Positions 48,401 to 56,300 of a DNA stretch of 64,000 nt are shown here, piece after piece. The position numbers and the translations under genes are program-made. Source of the DNA: Capitulum mitella (lineage: Eukaryota; Arthropoda; Thecostraca; Pollicipedomorpha; Pollicipedidae); NCBI GenBank assembly GCA_030062745.1, contig CP099844.1, positions 3,253,481 through 3,317,480 on the forward strand. The letters are read 5' to 3'. The notes under the pieces were generated by a model, which did not search any database, had not been told where the DNA came from, and worked only from the letters and a program-made list of their open reading frames with translations. Within the stretch, counting starts at the first letter, position 1. The number at the start of each line of letters is the position of its first letter.

Positions 48401-51400
48401 ATCCGGCACTGCCTGCCAGACTGCACGTATTGGTCTGAAACAGATCCTGCACTGCCTGACGGGCCGCACGTACTGGTCTGAAACAAATCCCGCACTGCCT
48501 GCCGGACCGCACGTATTGGTCTGGGACAGTCCTCCACTGCCTGCCGGGCCGCACGTATTGGTCTGAAACAAATCCCGCACTGCCTGCCGGACCGCACGTA
48601 TTGGTCTGGGACAGTCCTCCACTGCCTGCCGGGCCGCACGTATTGGTCTCTGTACAGCCTGTCGGGTCGGTCTGGGCGGGCCGTGTGCTACCTGTTGAGT
48701 CGGTCTCTGTAGGCCCTTGTACTGCATGCCGGGCCGGTGTGGGGCGGTCCCTGTACTGCATGCCGGGCCGGTGTGGGGCGGTCCCTGTACTGCATGCCGG
48801 GCCGGTGTGGGGCGGTCCCTGTACTGCATGCCGGGCCGGTCCCTGTACTGCATGCCGGGCCGGTGTGGGGCGGTCCCTGTACTGCATGCCGGGCCGGTGT
48901 GGGGCGGTCCCTGTACTGCATGCCGGGCCGGTGTGGGGCGGTCCCTGTACTGCATGCCGGGCCGGTGTGGGGCGGTCCCTGTACTGCATGCCGGGCCGTG
49001 TGGGGCCGGTCCCTGTACTGCATGCCGGGCCGGTGTGGGGCGGTCCCTGTACTGCATGCCGGGCCGGTCCCTGTACTGCATGCCGGGCCGGTGTGGGCCG
49101 GTCCTTTGCATGCCGGACCGGTGTGCCGTCGTATGCCGGGCCGGTGTGGGCCGGTCCCTGTACTGCATGCCGGGCCGGTCCCTGTACTGCATGCCGGGCC
49201 GGTGTGCGGCCGGTCCCTGTACTGCATGCCGGGCCGGCGCGGGGCGGCGGCGCACGCGCGGCCGGCCGCCGTGCCGCCCACGGCCGCCTCCCGCCGACGG
49301 GAGCGGCCATAAATCGCGTGCCTCCAGAGGGGGTCCCCCGGCCGCCTAATGCCGCCATCCGCAGCCAGCGCACGTCGCCGTCATCGGTCAGCGATCGATG
49401 ACAGCGGCACAATGTTAATTGCGCCGATTTAAAATGTAATTGAGCTTGCAGTGGCCGGTGGGGTTCGGCCGGCGGTGGTGTCGTCGGAGGGCCCATTTGT
49501 CCGGGCGGCGGCTCCGGTAGCACAGAGGAGGCCTCTCTCGCCGGCGGCGCACCCTAATTAGCCTGTTTGTTCAGAGGGAATTCATTACGCATGGCTTGCT
49601 GGTGAGGCTCGAGCGAGCGTGGCGCCCGGAAAGGACTGATCTTGGCTCAGAATCAAGCTGACTCGGGGACAGGACTGAATCGACCTTAGTTATATTGGTC
49701 GATTAAAATTAGATAGGTTGATTAAACAGGTTAGGACAGGGGTGTAGCCAGGATGTAACCTAGGAGGGGGTCAGGACAAACCTGACCCCTCAAAACTTAA
49801 ACTCCTTGTGTTTCGGTTACTTCATTTTCCAGTTGCGGAAATTTTTATTTATTCTCGCGTTTGGTGGGTGAAGAAACGCCATAATTTCAACCCAAGGGGA
49901 GGGAATCATGACATTCTTGCCACCCTTACCCCCTTGGCTACGCCCCTGAGTCATGACCAGGATGAAAACCAGAATAACGGTCCTGACAGGCGGCCGCATT
50001 AGACGAAATTTGTTACCGCTGCCGATTTATGCCTCGAGAGACAACAGCGCCAGGTATTCAGAGTGCAACAGTGTCAGGCGCCTGCAGCGATGTTTTTTCC
50101 AGGCCGGGTTTCGGGGACTACCGTGACTTGTTGTGCCGCCTCAGGCGACTGCAATGACCGATTCCTTCCTCAGGCGACTGTAGCGTCACGTTTTGCTCCT
50201 TCAGGTGATTGAAGCGGCCGGATTCTCTCCCTCAGGTGACTGTCTCAGGCAACTGCAGTGACCAGCCTATGCCCCCAGGCGACTGTAGAGCGTAGTGACC
50301 GTTTATAATATAACAGGTCACTACGCTCCGCCAGGCGAGCGTAGTGACCTGTTTATACCCTCAGGCGACTGAGGTGACCCGTTCCTGCTCTCGGGTGACT
50401 GCTGTAACCCGCATCTTCTTTTAGGCGACTGCAATAATCCTTATCTGCCCTCAGGCGGCTATAGTGACCCATTTCTGCCCGTTCAGGCGACTGAGGTGAC
50501 CTGTTTCTGCCTCCAGGCGACTGCAGCGACACGGAAAGTGAGCCGGGCCTGACGCTGAAGCGGAAGCAGCGGCGGTCCCGGACCACCTTCACCGCTGAGC
50601 AGGTGGAGACCCTGGAGAAGAGCTTCGAGAAGACCCAGTACCCAGACGTCTACACTCGCGAGGAGCTCGCGCAGAAGACGAAGCTCAGTGAGGCTAGGGT
50701 GCAGGTGAGAGCAGACTTCTGTAGTTCGCCGCTAATCTGAGGATGCGGCGCATCCCCGAGACCGTGGAATTCTACCGATTTCTGGCCGGTGAACCCAGAA
50801 CTGCGACGGGCGGAGGACGCCACAATCTTCCGGAACAACTGCATCGAGGGCGAACGCGGCCGTGAAGTTTTCAATGCACGGCGCAACACCTTGTCAGATC
50901 GGACTGATCAAAGCCCGTGCCTGTCACCTCGCAGGATTTATGATTTGTCCGGGGCCTGAAAAAACATGGCCCGTGATGAAGTGCAAGTCCCCGTGCAAAC
51001 CTGTTCGTCTGAGCCCGCTGACCTGAGTCTTGTCGCAGGTGTGGTTTAGCAACCGCCGGGCGCGCTGGCGGAAGCAAATGGGAAACCAGCAGGCGGGCAG
51101 CTTCGGCTCGCTGGCCTTCCCCGTCTCGTACCCCGCCGGCCAGTACGGGGGCCTGGCGGAGTCCGGCATGCAGCATCACGGTCAGTGGCCTCCCAGTCAA
51201 CCGAGCCTGTGATGGAGACCGATGGTCACTCTGTACAGAGTCAGGAACGCGGCTGCGTGCTTCTAGTCTTCAGCGCCGCTCTCGGTGCTGATGCCACTCC
51301 GTTATTAGGAGTGACAAGTTCCGTAGCTATGCTTTACGCATTCAGTCGTTTTAATTAGACCATTTGCCAGGTGTCGCGCCATTCGAGCGGTTCTTCGACG

Positions 51401-52861
51401 GTTCGGATCAGCCATGGCGATCGCTGTCGGAAGGGCCGCTCTCCGGCGCTGGAGGGGACTTGTACCCGTCCTCGCCATGTCTGCCCTCCGGCGACATGAG
51501 CCGTGTCGGCGGCTGGCCGTCCCTCCGTGTCTTCGAGCTGCGCCAGCCGCTGACCCCCCCCCCCCGCCTGCGGCAGACGCCTCCGCCTGGGGCCGGCCGT
51601 CGGGCTACAGCCCGGCGCTGCTGCAGCAGCAGTCGTGCGCCGGCTTCCAGACGTTCTCGGACGGCTCGGGCGTGCACAGCCTGCAGACGCAGGCGGCCCT
51701 GCAGACGCAGATGGCCAGCCTGCTCGGCTCGGCCGGCGCCGCGTCTGCCGGCTACGCGGGCGGACACCAGGCGAACCAGGTCAGTCGGCGGCCGGGGGCC
51801 GTCTGCCGCGGGCGACCCGGCCCGAGGGCCCGGCCCAGGACGCGGTTCAGGACCCGGCTCGCTGTCCTGGGCCCCGACCGAGCGCTCCTCGTGCGCGACC
51901 TGACGTGCTGCGCTTGTGGAGGCCGGCGCGGCACCGGTCCGAAGTCGGTAACTGGTCCTCCGGCCGCCCCGAAACCGAGCAAACAGGAGGGTAGTGCAGT
52001 GGCGGTGGCGTGAGAGGACGTTCGCGATCTGTCTGGCTCTCAGTGGTGCACACTCATGGAATTATCGGTAGACAGAGAGAACAGATGTGATGACTCAGCA
52101 GTCCGCTGCGATGCTGAGATCTACCTTCTGGTTCAGCGAGCCTGACCGAACCTGCTCATAGAGACAGGAACGCTCATTAGGAGCGAAACATTTTATTCAG
52201 ACAACCCTTTAAACAAAGGGTGGACATGTCGCCACGACCACCGTCCTGTAAAGTCGCCAGCCCCCACTATGTCCGTGGAGTGTGCAGCAGCCGTCTGACG
52301 GGACCCCGCTGGTCTGGCCACAGCAGGGCTCTGGCTCGTCCGGCTGGAACTTCCACAGCAAGGAGACGACCACGTCGCAGACGTCGGGCGCCGCCAACAC
52401 GGCCGCCGCCTGGAACCACTCCTTTCCCGGAGGCGACAACTACAAGTACGCCACGACTACTGCTCGCTCTCACTTCCGGTTACGAATCACGCCATGTTCA
52501 TTCACATGTTTGCTGGAATTTTGGAGGAAAGTTGCGTGCATGTTCTCCCGTTTATTAATGTAGAAACGTTTTACTTACCGACTGGTTCTCTCAATACGAC
52601 TGGCAATTTAAAAATGCGCACAAAAAGAAAATGTCTCAAGGAAACCTATCTATATATATATATGCTATCGGCCTTTATAAAAAGACCCAATCCAAAAAAC
52701 GGTGGCGTCATCCGTGCAACCTGTCTCTCAATTGCCTTCTGGCATTTTCCAGCATGGCCTCCGGCAGTGACTTCCTGGTGCCTTCGCACTACGGCGGCCA
52801 GTTCCCGGCCAACGGCTACAACCACCAGCAGCTCAAACAACGGGGTCTCGGCCTCTTCTGA
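38677..52861 (+). CDS. Pax3/7: Pax3/7 gene B (gooseberry-type), complete; join(38677-38743,44593-44906,45594-45720,50517-50704,51039-51180,51577-51779,52288-52445,52753-52861)
   Basis: Nuclear transcription factor with two DNA-binding domains. Eight exons, 1308 coding bases, 435 residues, close to the usual 430-480 of the family. N-terminus with GYPFQG; paired domain at about residues 23-148 ([17 protein letters not shown] hairpin, [38 protein letters not shown]); octapeptide HSIDGILG at 159-166, a known Groucho/TLE-type repression motif; acidic SDTESEPG; homeodomain at 187-246 with S50 and N51; Ser/Gln/Ala/Gly/Tyr-rich tail. The start ATG has context GACGCCATGG. All introns are GT-AG with matched phases. 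RARWRKQ resembles vertebrate Pax3/7, while the N-terminus and [12 protein letters not shown] resemble arthropod gooseberry genes. The octapeptide argues against paired itself. Exon 6 has an alternative model (see findings). Confidence 0.93.
40292..40615. repeat. ~175-bp tandem duplication with CRE-like sites
   Basis: Units start at 40292 and 40467 (TTCTRTCTGTCGTCGAA). Both hold GGAATCACCGCCCG, a CRE-like CGTGACGTAAGAGG or CGTGACGTCAGAGG, and GGACCCAGGAG. About 80 percent alike by eye; the second is truncated. Confidence 0.75.
40960..41160. repeat. GGGAGCGGCATCCCC-type short tandem repeats
   Basis: Imperfect ~16-18-bp units, several of them near-palindromic, ending in a G10 run at about 41145. 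Confidence 0.6.
42431..42482. repeat. (TA)n microsatellite
   Basis: About 25 TA units followed by AATAATATAATATAATGTAATG text. Confidence 0.95.
43011..43880. mobile_element. Possible second TTAA-flanked element with nuclear-receptor palindromes
   Basis: Bounded by TTAACCC (43011) and GGGTTAA (43874-43880), but the termini match for only those seven bases, so boundaries are uncertain. It has three blocks of paired half-sites: TGACCTCAGGTCA near 43398, TGACCTTAGGTCA near 43544, and TGACCTAGGTCA near 43703. GGGGGG/CCCCCC boxes occur near each edge, like the 1.2 kb MITE family. Confidence 0.35.
44593..44906 (+). CDS. Pax3/7: Gene B exon 2: paired domain, residues 1-105
   Basis: The acceptor CTCGGCAG ends at 44592; two bases complete Gly. 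It encodes the N-terminal PAI subdomain ([37 protein letters not shown]), the linker [10 protein letters not shown] and most of the RED subdomain to [11 protein letters not shown]. Donor GTGAGG at 44907, phase 0. Linker text is GGSKPRV without an intron, so the vertebrate Pax3/7 Q+/Q- splice site is absent. Confidence 0.96.
44907..45593 (+). other. Gene B intron 2 (687 bp with the downstream acceptor)
   Basis: GT-AG. Its last 36 bases (45558-45593) are themselves an in-frame copy of the exon start and could be retained; see the alternative acceptor entry. Confidence 0.8.
45558..45593 (+). promoter_or_regulatory. Alternative in-frame 36-bp exon extension behind a duplicated acceptor
   Basis: GTTTCAG ends at 45557 and again at 45593. 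Each is followed by codons for EGLCD: GAGGGTCTTTGTGAC at 45558 and GAGGGCCTCTGCGAC at 45594. Using the first acceptor adds 12 codons ([12 protein letters not shown]) with no stop, keeping frame from LIK to EGLCDRN. The three differences between the five-codon copies are all synonymous. Neither acceptor has a long pyrimidine tract. The canonical family sequence matches the second acceptor. Confidence 0.7.
45594..45720 (+). CDS. Pax3/7: Gene B exon 3: end of paired domain and octapeptide
   Basis: Encodes [21 protein letters not shown], closing the RED subdomain, then a short linker and the octapeptide HSIDGILG, then GESA plus one base. Donor GTACGT at 45721, phase 1, matches exon 4. The octapeptide is a known Groucho-binding motif of Pax3/7, Pax2/5/8 and others. 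Confidence 0.93.
46737..47025. repeat. 29-bp tandem array, ten copies
   Basis: Unit CCTGTAACCCGTGTCAGACG plus GGCCGCGTG, nearly identical copies spaced 29 bp. Each has a small hairpin, CCCGT-GTCAG-ACGGG (5-bp stem, 5-nt loop). Recent and probably length-variable. Confidence 0.95.
47370..47625. repeat. CAC/ACC and GCC trinucleotide-like low complexity
   Basis: ACCACCACCATC-type text at 47430-47480, then (GCC)n at 47521-47545 and 47580-47612. Frames give Thr- or Ala-rich strings that I do not treat as coding. Confidence 0.85.
47640..48010. other. GC-rich island with TAATTA cores
   Basis: GGATATTAATTACC at about 47725 and GTAATCTAATTAGG at about 47832 embedded in GCCGGCC text, the pattern of homeodomain sites in a CpG-rich element. 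Intronic; candidate enhancer. Confidence 0.35.
48273..48319. repeat. 17-bp perfect inverted repeat, 13-nt loop
   Basis: CACATTTACCTGGTTGC at 48273-48289 and GCAACCAGGTAAATGTG at 48303-48319. It sits just before two minisatellite arrays. It can form a hairpin in intron 3 RNA. Contains CAGGTA / TACCTG, a Snail/ZEB-like E-box. Confidence 0.9.
48380..48665. repeat. 42/43-bp tandem array with 85-bp higher-order period
   Basis: GCACGTATTGGTCTG begins units at 48423, 48466, 48509, 48551, 48594 and 48636. Variants with GAAACAAATCCCG (43 bp) and GGGACAGTCCTCC (42 bp) alternate at 48466-48665, so an 85-bp dimer was duplicated. Confidence 0.9.
48705..49240. repeat. 34-bp tandem array with 24-bp short units
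   Basis: Unit GGTCCCTGTACTGCATGCCG plus GGCCGGTGTGGGGC, about 15 copies, some shortened to 24 bp by loss of GGTGTGGGGC. Stop codons are absent in most frames, producing frames of up to 499 codons on the minus strand that are not genes. Confidence 0.95.
49241..49610. other. GC island with homeodomain-like AT cores
   Basis: CACAATGTTAATTGCGCC, AATGTAATTGAGC and CCTAATTAGCC (49408-49562) in a GC-rich setting upstream of the homeodomain exon. Candidate intronic enhancer, perhaps autoregulatory. Confidence 0.35.
49737..49948. mobile_element. hAT-like MITE (212 bp) in intron 3
   Basis: Ends CAGGGGTGTAGCCAGG and CCTTGGCTACGCCCCTG are inverted repeats with few mismatches, of the CAGGGGCGTAGCC type seen at many hAT elements. 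Flanking 8-mers GGTTAGGA and AGTCATGA match poorly, so it is old or the ends are slightly off. Confidence 0.6.
50070..50516 (+). repeat. ~30-bp minisatellite derived from the homeodomain-exon splice acceptor
   Basis: About 15 degenerate units of CAGGCGACTGCAGTGACC followed by a TTTCTGCCCT-like pyrimidine stretch. The array runs directly into exon 4, whose first bases after the acceptor CAG are GCGACTGCAGCGACACGG, so the true 3' splice site and first codons are the last unit. Many upstream units carry a pyrimidine-CAG/GCGACTG cryptic acceptor. Includes a 13-bp inverted repeat (50288-50300 with 50316-50328). Confidence 0.85.
50517..50704 (+). CDS. Pax3/7: Gene B exon 4: acidic lead-in and homeodomain residues 1-46
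   Basis: The acceptor TGCCTCCAG ends at 50516; GC completes Gly170 and preserves frame from exon 3. It encodes [21 protein letters not shown] and homeodomain residues to Gln46. Donor GTGAGA at 50705, phase 0, at the 46/47 position common among paired-class homeobox genes. An acceptor ten bases downstream (GACTGCAG) would break the frame from exon 3. Confidence 0.93.
51039..51180 (+). CDS. Pax3/7: Gene B exon 5: recognition helix and start of tail
   Basis: The acceptor TTGTCGCAG ends at 51038. Starts [13 protein letters not shown]: Trp48, Ser50, Asn51. Tail [15 protein letters not shown] and on to a Tyr/Gly-rich stretch. Donor GTCAGT at 51181, phase 1, identical to gene A's post-homeodomain donor. 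Confidence 0.93.
51554..51565. repeat. C12 homopolymer at exon 6 acceptor
   Basis: Twelve consecutive C just upstream of the exon 6 acceptor. One extra C would join the open frame from 51371 with the exon 6 frame. Confidence 0.95.
51577..51779 (+). CDS. Pax3/7: Gene B exon 6: Gln/Ser/Ala-rich tail
   Basis: The acceptor CTGCGGCAG ends at 51576 behind a C12 tract that can serve as the pyrimidine tract; AC completes Asp and fits the phase. It encodes [32 protein letters not shown] and [11 protein letters not shown], typical of a Pax3/7 activation region. Donor GTCAGT at 51780. An earlier acceptor at 51370 would give an extended exon but is out of frame with this one across the C12 run. Confidence 0.8.
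52288..52445 (+). CDS. Pax3/7: Gene B exon 7: tail
   Basis: The acceptor AGTGTGCAG ends at 52287 (phase 0). It encodes [19 protein letters not shown], then [18 protein letters not shown] and [14 protein letters not shown] plus two bases. Donor GTACGC at 52446. Alternative in-frame acceptors exist at CAG 52290 and around 52326, so the exact start is less certain than the frame. Confidence 0.75.
52753..52861 (+). CDS. Pax3/7: Gene B exon 8: C-terminus and stop
   Basis: The acceptor ATTTTCCAG ends at 52752. One base completes Asn, then [33 protein letters not shown] and TGA at 52859-52861. The phase matches the donor at 52445. Confidence 0.8.
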
Positions 52862-53331
52862 TCGACCCCTCCTCCGGAGAAACAGGAGGCGGAACCTCGG
52901 GCCGTTCCCAGCCCGGGCGGCACGGTGTGCGGCACGGAACCTCGGGCCTGTGAGAGCCGCCAGCACGGTGGCAGCGGACAGGCGGCGTTTCAACAGAGCG
53001 CCAGTCGCGGCGAGGCACCCGAAAACCCTCTGCCAAGGGGTCGCCTGTCAGAAATCTGTGCCAGATGCGATTTCAAGGCGGAAAACTTCTGGATACAGGT
53101 CAAGTTTCGTCGCCGAATTTCGTGCCTCTTTCGGGGTGTCCTCGGTTTCATGTCACGACGCCGACGCCTGGTGCTGGAAGTGAGGCTGAAGCCGCCGAAC
53201 AGCAGAAACTGTCCGGATGTGAGGGGGCATATGTCGCCGAGAGTTCAGTGATGACTGTGCGTCAGCTTGAGAAATCGGGAAATTGAAGTGTTTGCAAAAC
53301 AGTAACTTTGTAGCCAGGCTCTGCAGTTCAC

Positions 53332-53337
53332 AATAAA
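53332..53337 (+). terminator. Polyadenylation signal AATAAA of gene B
   Basis: A canonical AATAAA about 470 bp after the stop codon, followed by TGCATGTGCC. The 3' UTR would be roughly 52862-53360. Confidence 0.6.
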
Positions 53338-53360
53338 ACTGGAGCCAATGCATGTGCCAA

Positions 53361-56300
53361 TCCCAAGATCTACGTCAGATTGTCATGTTAATCGAAGCGG
53401 AGCACTATCGTTTGCTTCATGGTCATTGTGTGGTATTTATTGTTAGCGATGTGCGCAGCTCCTTCAGTATCAATTCTGTAATTTTCTCTCAAGCAAATGA
53501 AGTTTGACTTAAAAAACTGCGGTCCCCTAGCTCGATGACATAGTGTATTTGCCGGTGTAGCACTGCGAACTGAACTGGCCTCAAACCGATGGCAATTTCC
53601 TGTCACAGCCTTATTTTGTCGTCCTTAACTGATTCGATTTCGTTATTAGCGCGTTGGTACGAGCACCAGTGGCAGCACAAATATAGCGCTGTAACCTGCA
53701 AATGCCGTTATTAGTCTGTCACACAATTTCGTGACTTGCACATATTGTTTTGGAACTAAGCCTTCAGGCACGAGATAACGGTAGTGAAATACGGCTTTAC
53801 CAAGACACATGTCTTCCAGAGCAAAATAAACTGAAGATCTCGTGACGTTCTTCTGTATGCAACAAACATCGAACGGCGTTTTGCTCGTAACGCTTCATTT
53901 AAATACGACCCGGAGATGCTAGGTCACCCGAACTGAGAAACACAATAATCACTGCAATAAAGCCCGAAGTAAATCGGCGTCTGATAGCCGAAAAGTGCTA
54001 AGCAAATATTTTCTTTCTCTATAAACGCCACGAATGGGAAATCCAAAATCACATTTTCAGCATGGCGCGATTCCTCCAGCACGCTGCGGTGTTCCCTCGA
54101 AACATTTCAGCTCCCTCCCCCCGGGACGGCACGACGCCTCTCAGAACGTTACGCTGCTCCCCCAGGACAGCACACTGACCCCTCAGGATGGCACAGAGCG
54201 CCTCACCGCGGTACACCGCGCTTCCAGAGTCGTACACTAACTCAGGACACGTGCCCTGATGTGTCCGGAGCTCTGGCCAGTTCGGCTCCTCCTTCTCCAA
54301 GGCATCGGTCGAGCCCAGTCGACGCATGCCGCTGTGGGAAAGCAGGGTTCGATACCAGTCGCTCGCGCGAATTTCGTCCACCACGCGACAGCCGGCGGGA
54401 GGCGCTGCCGTGCCTTGGAAGCCGAGGAATCGCCAAAATACCGCGGTTCAATGCGGCTGTTAGCGGGGAGTCACAAAACGACCAGGCCGGCACCGAATGA
54501 GAACGGCATGTCAGCGTCCCGGTTCGAGTCGGCGAGCTAGCGTCCAGAGCGAGCGACGTGTCAGTGTCTTGGCGGTCCTGAGGGGAACACAAACGAAATT
54601 GTCACGCACCGGAACCTTTGCCTTTCTGGGATGAGCGGTCGGTGGCAGCTGTTTGACGTGCCATCAGCGCTCCAAACTGTGTAACGAAACATTCAGGGCC
54701 TTGCGTGGACTAGCGTTGACCAGTTTTGCGAGATTTCACAGAATCCAACCAATGTATTTAGTAACGACCATAATTTTATTCCGAAATCTTCATTTTAGCC
54801 TTCCAACATCCAGGACTGCCTTCTGGAAGCTGCGACAGATCCCTCACAATCGTATACTCGATTCCCCTGCCTGATACCTGAGATATGAGAGTGACTCATT
54901 AGAGCCGCCACCTCCCTTGTTTCTTGTCGCCGAATCCTGCCGGCGCTGGTATAGCTTCACGTGTGCGTGTCCGTGTGCGGCTCCCAGTCAGCAGGCGACC
55001 GACCCTCAGCTCAGTCGGTCGTGGGCGGCGGATTAGTGGGATTGTTGGTCAGGTAAGAGGCGACGGAGGGGACGGCGGGCCGGTGGTGCCGACTGCCTCA
55101 GAGGTCTGCTCACAATGCGCCACACCGGCGCGCCAGGGTTCTCCTCATACAGCCCTGCCCAGGTGAGGATTTAACGAAACTGGAACAAATGTGTCATGTT
55201 TAGTGTTCACGTAAGCTATGAATAAGCCCCATTGAAAGACGATAAAAAACTACACCATATCTGGTGTAGGATTCAGGGCTTATACCCCAACGTAGCTTCA
55301 GGCTCCGAGGAAAGCGCGCAGGAGAAAAATGGATATTGGAATTAAAAACGTGTTTTCAAGTTTAACCCAAATAAATTATGGGTCCGGGCCCCTAAAAAAG
55401 TCCAATTGTTGTCTTTCGGTCTGAGACGGCAATGCTGAAAAGATTGAAAAACGAGAGGATTCGCCTCTGTCCTGTCGATGCTGGCATTCGCACCATGGCA
55501 GGCTTTGAACTCCGTTTGAACTCCATACCCAGGTGGCGGCACTGCTCTAAATCAAGACAGATGACTTCTGCAGGTGGTGAAGGGGGGGGGGAGGAAAGCC
55601 GGTTCCCACCTTGTTACGACCTTGCTGTACAGGGGGGTATTCGCAGATTTTAGGCGGTCATCTGCCGCAGAAAACCATCTGGTTCTGATCTAAGTTTCAA
55701 CAGAGCTCAGTGTCTTCTGCAGACGTCGATTTCCAGTTGTTGTGTCCTCTTACTGTGATGACTGTAAAATCCGAATTCGGACGATCTGAATATTCGGCTG
55801 AATATTCGGATTCGGCGAACATCCGAATCTCGATCTCAAGATTGGAGTATGCAACAAATATTCGGTTGGCCATTTTTGTACCCGAATAATCTCAGAATAT
55901 TCGGTTGGCCAAATTTACACCCGGCTATTAGCAGAAGATTTGAATGGCAATTGAGCATTCGAATATTGAAAATAAACCTGGCATAAAGCGTGCAAAAAAC
56001 CGACTGGAGCACTGACTAGCGTTTTGTGGCTTCTGAACATTAGCACAACCGAGAACAATACACGACAGTGGCACCGAGACATGTTCCACTCCTTCTCACT
56101 GTGGCGCTGGTCTGCACCCCAAACTTCGTGGGACAATGCGTAGCTCCACGAGTATTCTGATGCTTGTTTCATGTCTGGCCACCACTGGCAAAAACGTCTG
56201 GTCGGAATCAGTCGGTAAGTGAAATTAAACTTTGCCGGATTTAAAAGTCTGTTTTCGTCCTATTGTGTTTACTGTTACTGCTGTTGATTCAGACGAGTAT

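Larger units (their letters stand above)
45721..50516 (+). other. Gene B intron 3 (4.8 kb, repeat-rich)
   Basis: Separates the octapeptide from the homeodomain exon. It holds four distinct minisatellite arrays, trinucleotide-like tracts, two GC islands, two inverted repeats and a hAT-like MITE, listed separately. Confidence 0.85.

Noticed and set aside
48024-49523. 499-codon minus-strand open frame, and several 190-300-codon frames on both strands
   Set aside because: Created by the 34-bp and 43-bp arrays, which lack stops in most frames. The translation is pure repeat and overlaps intron 3.
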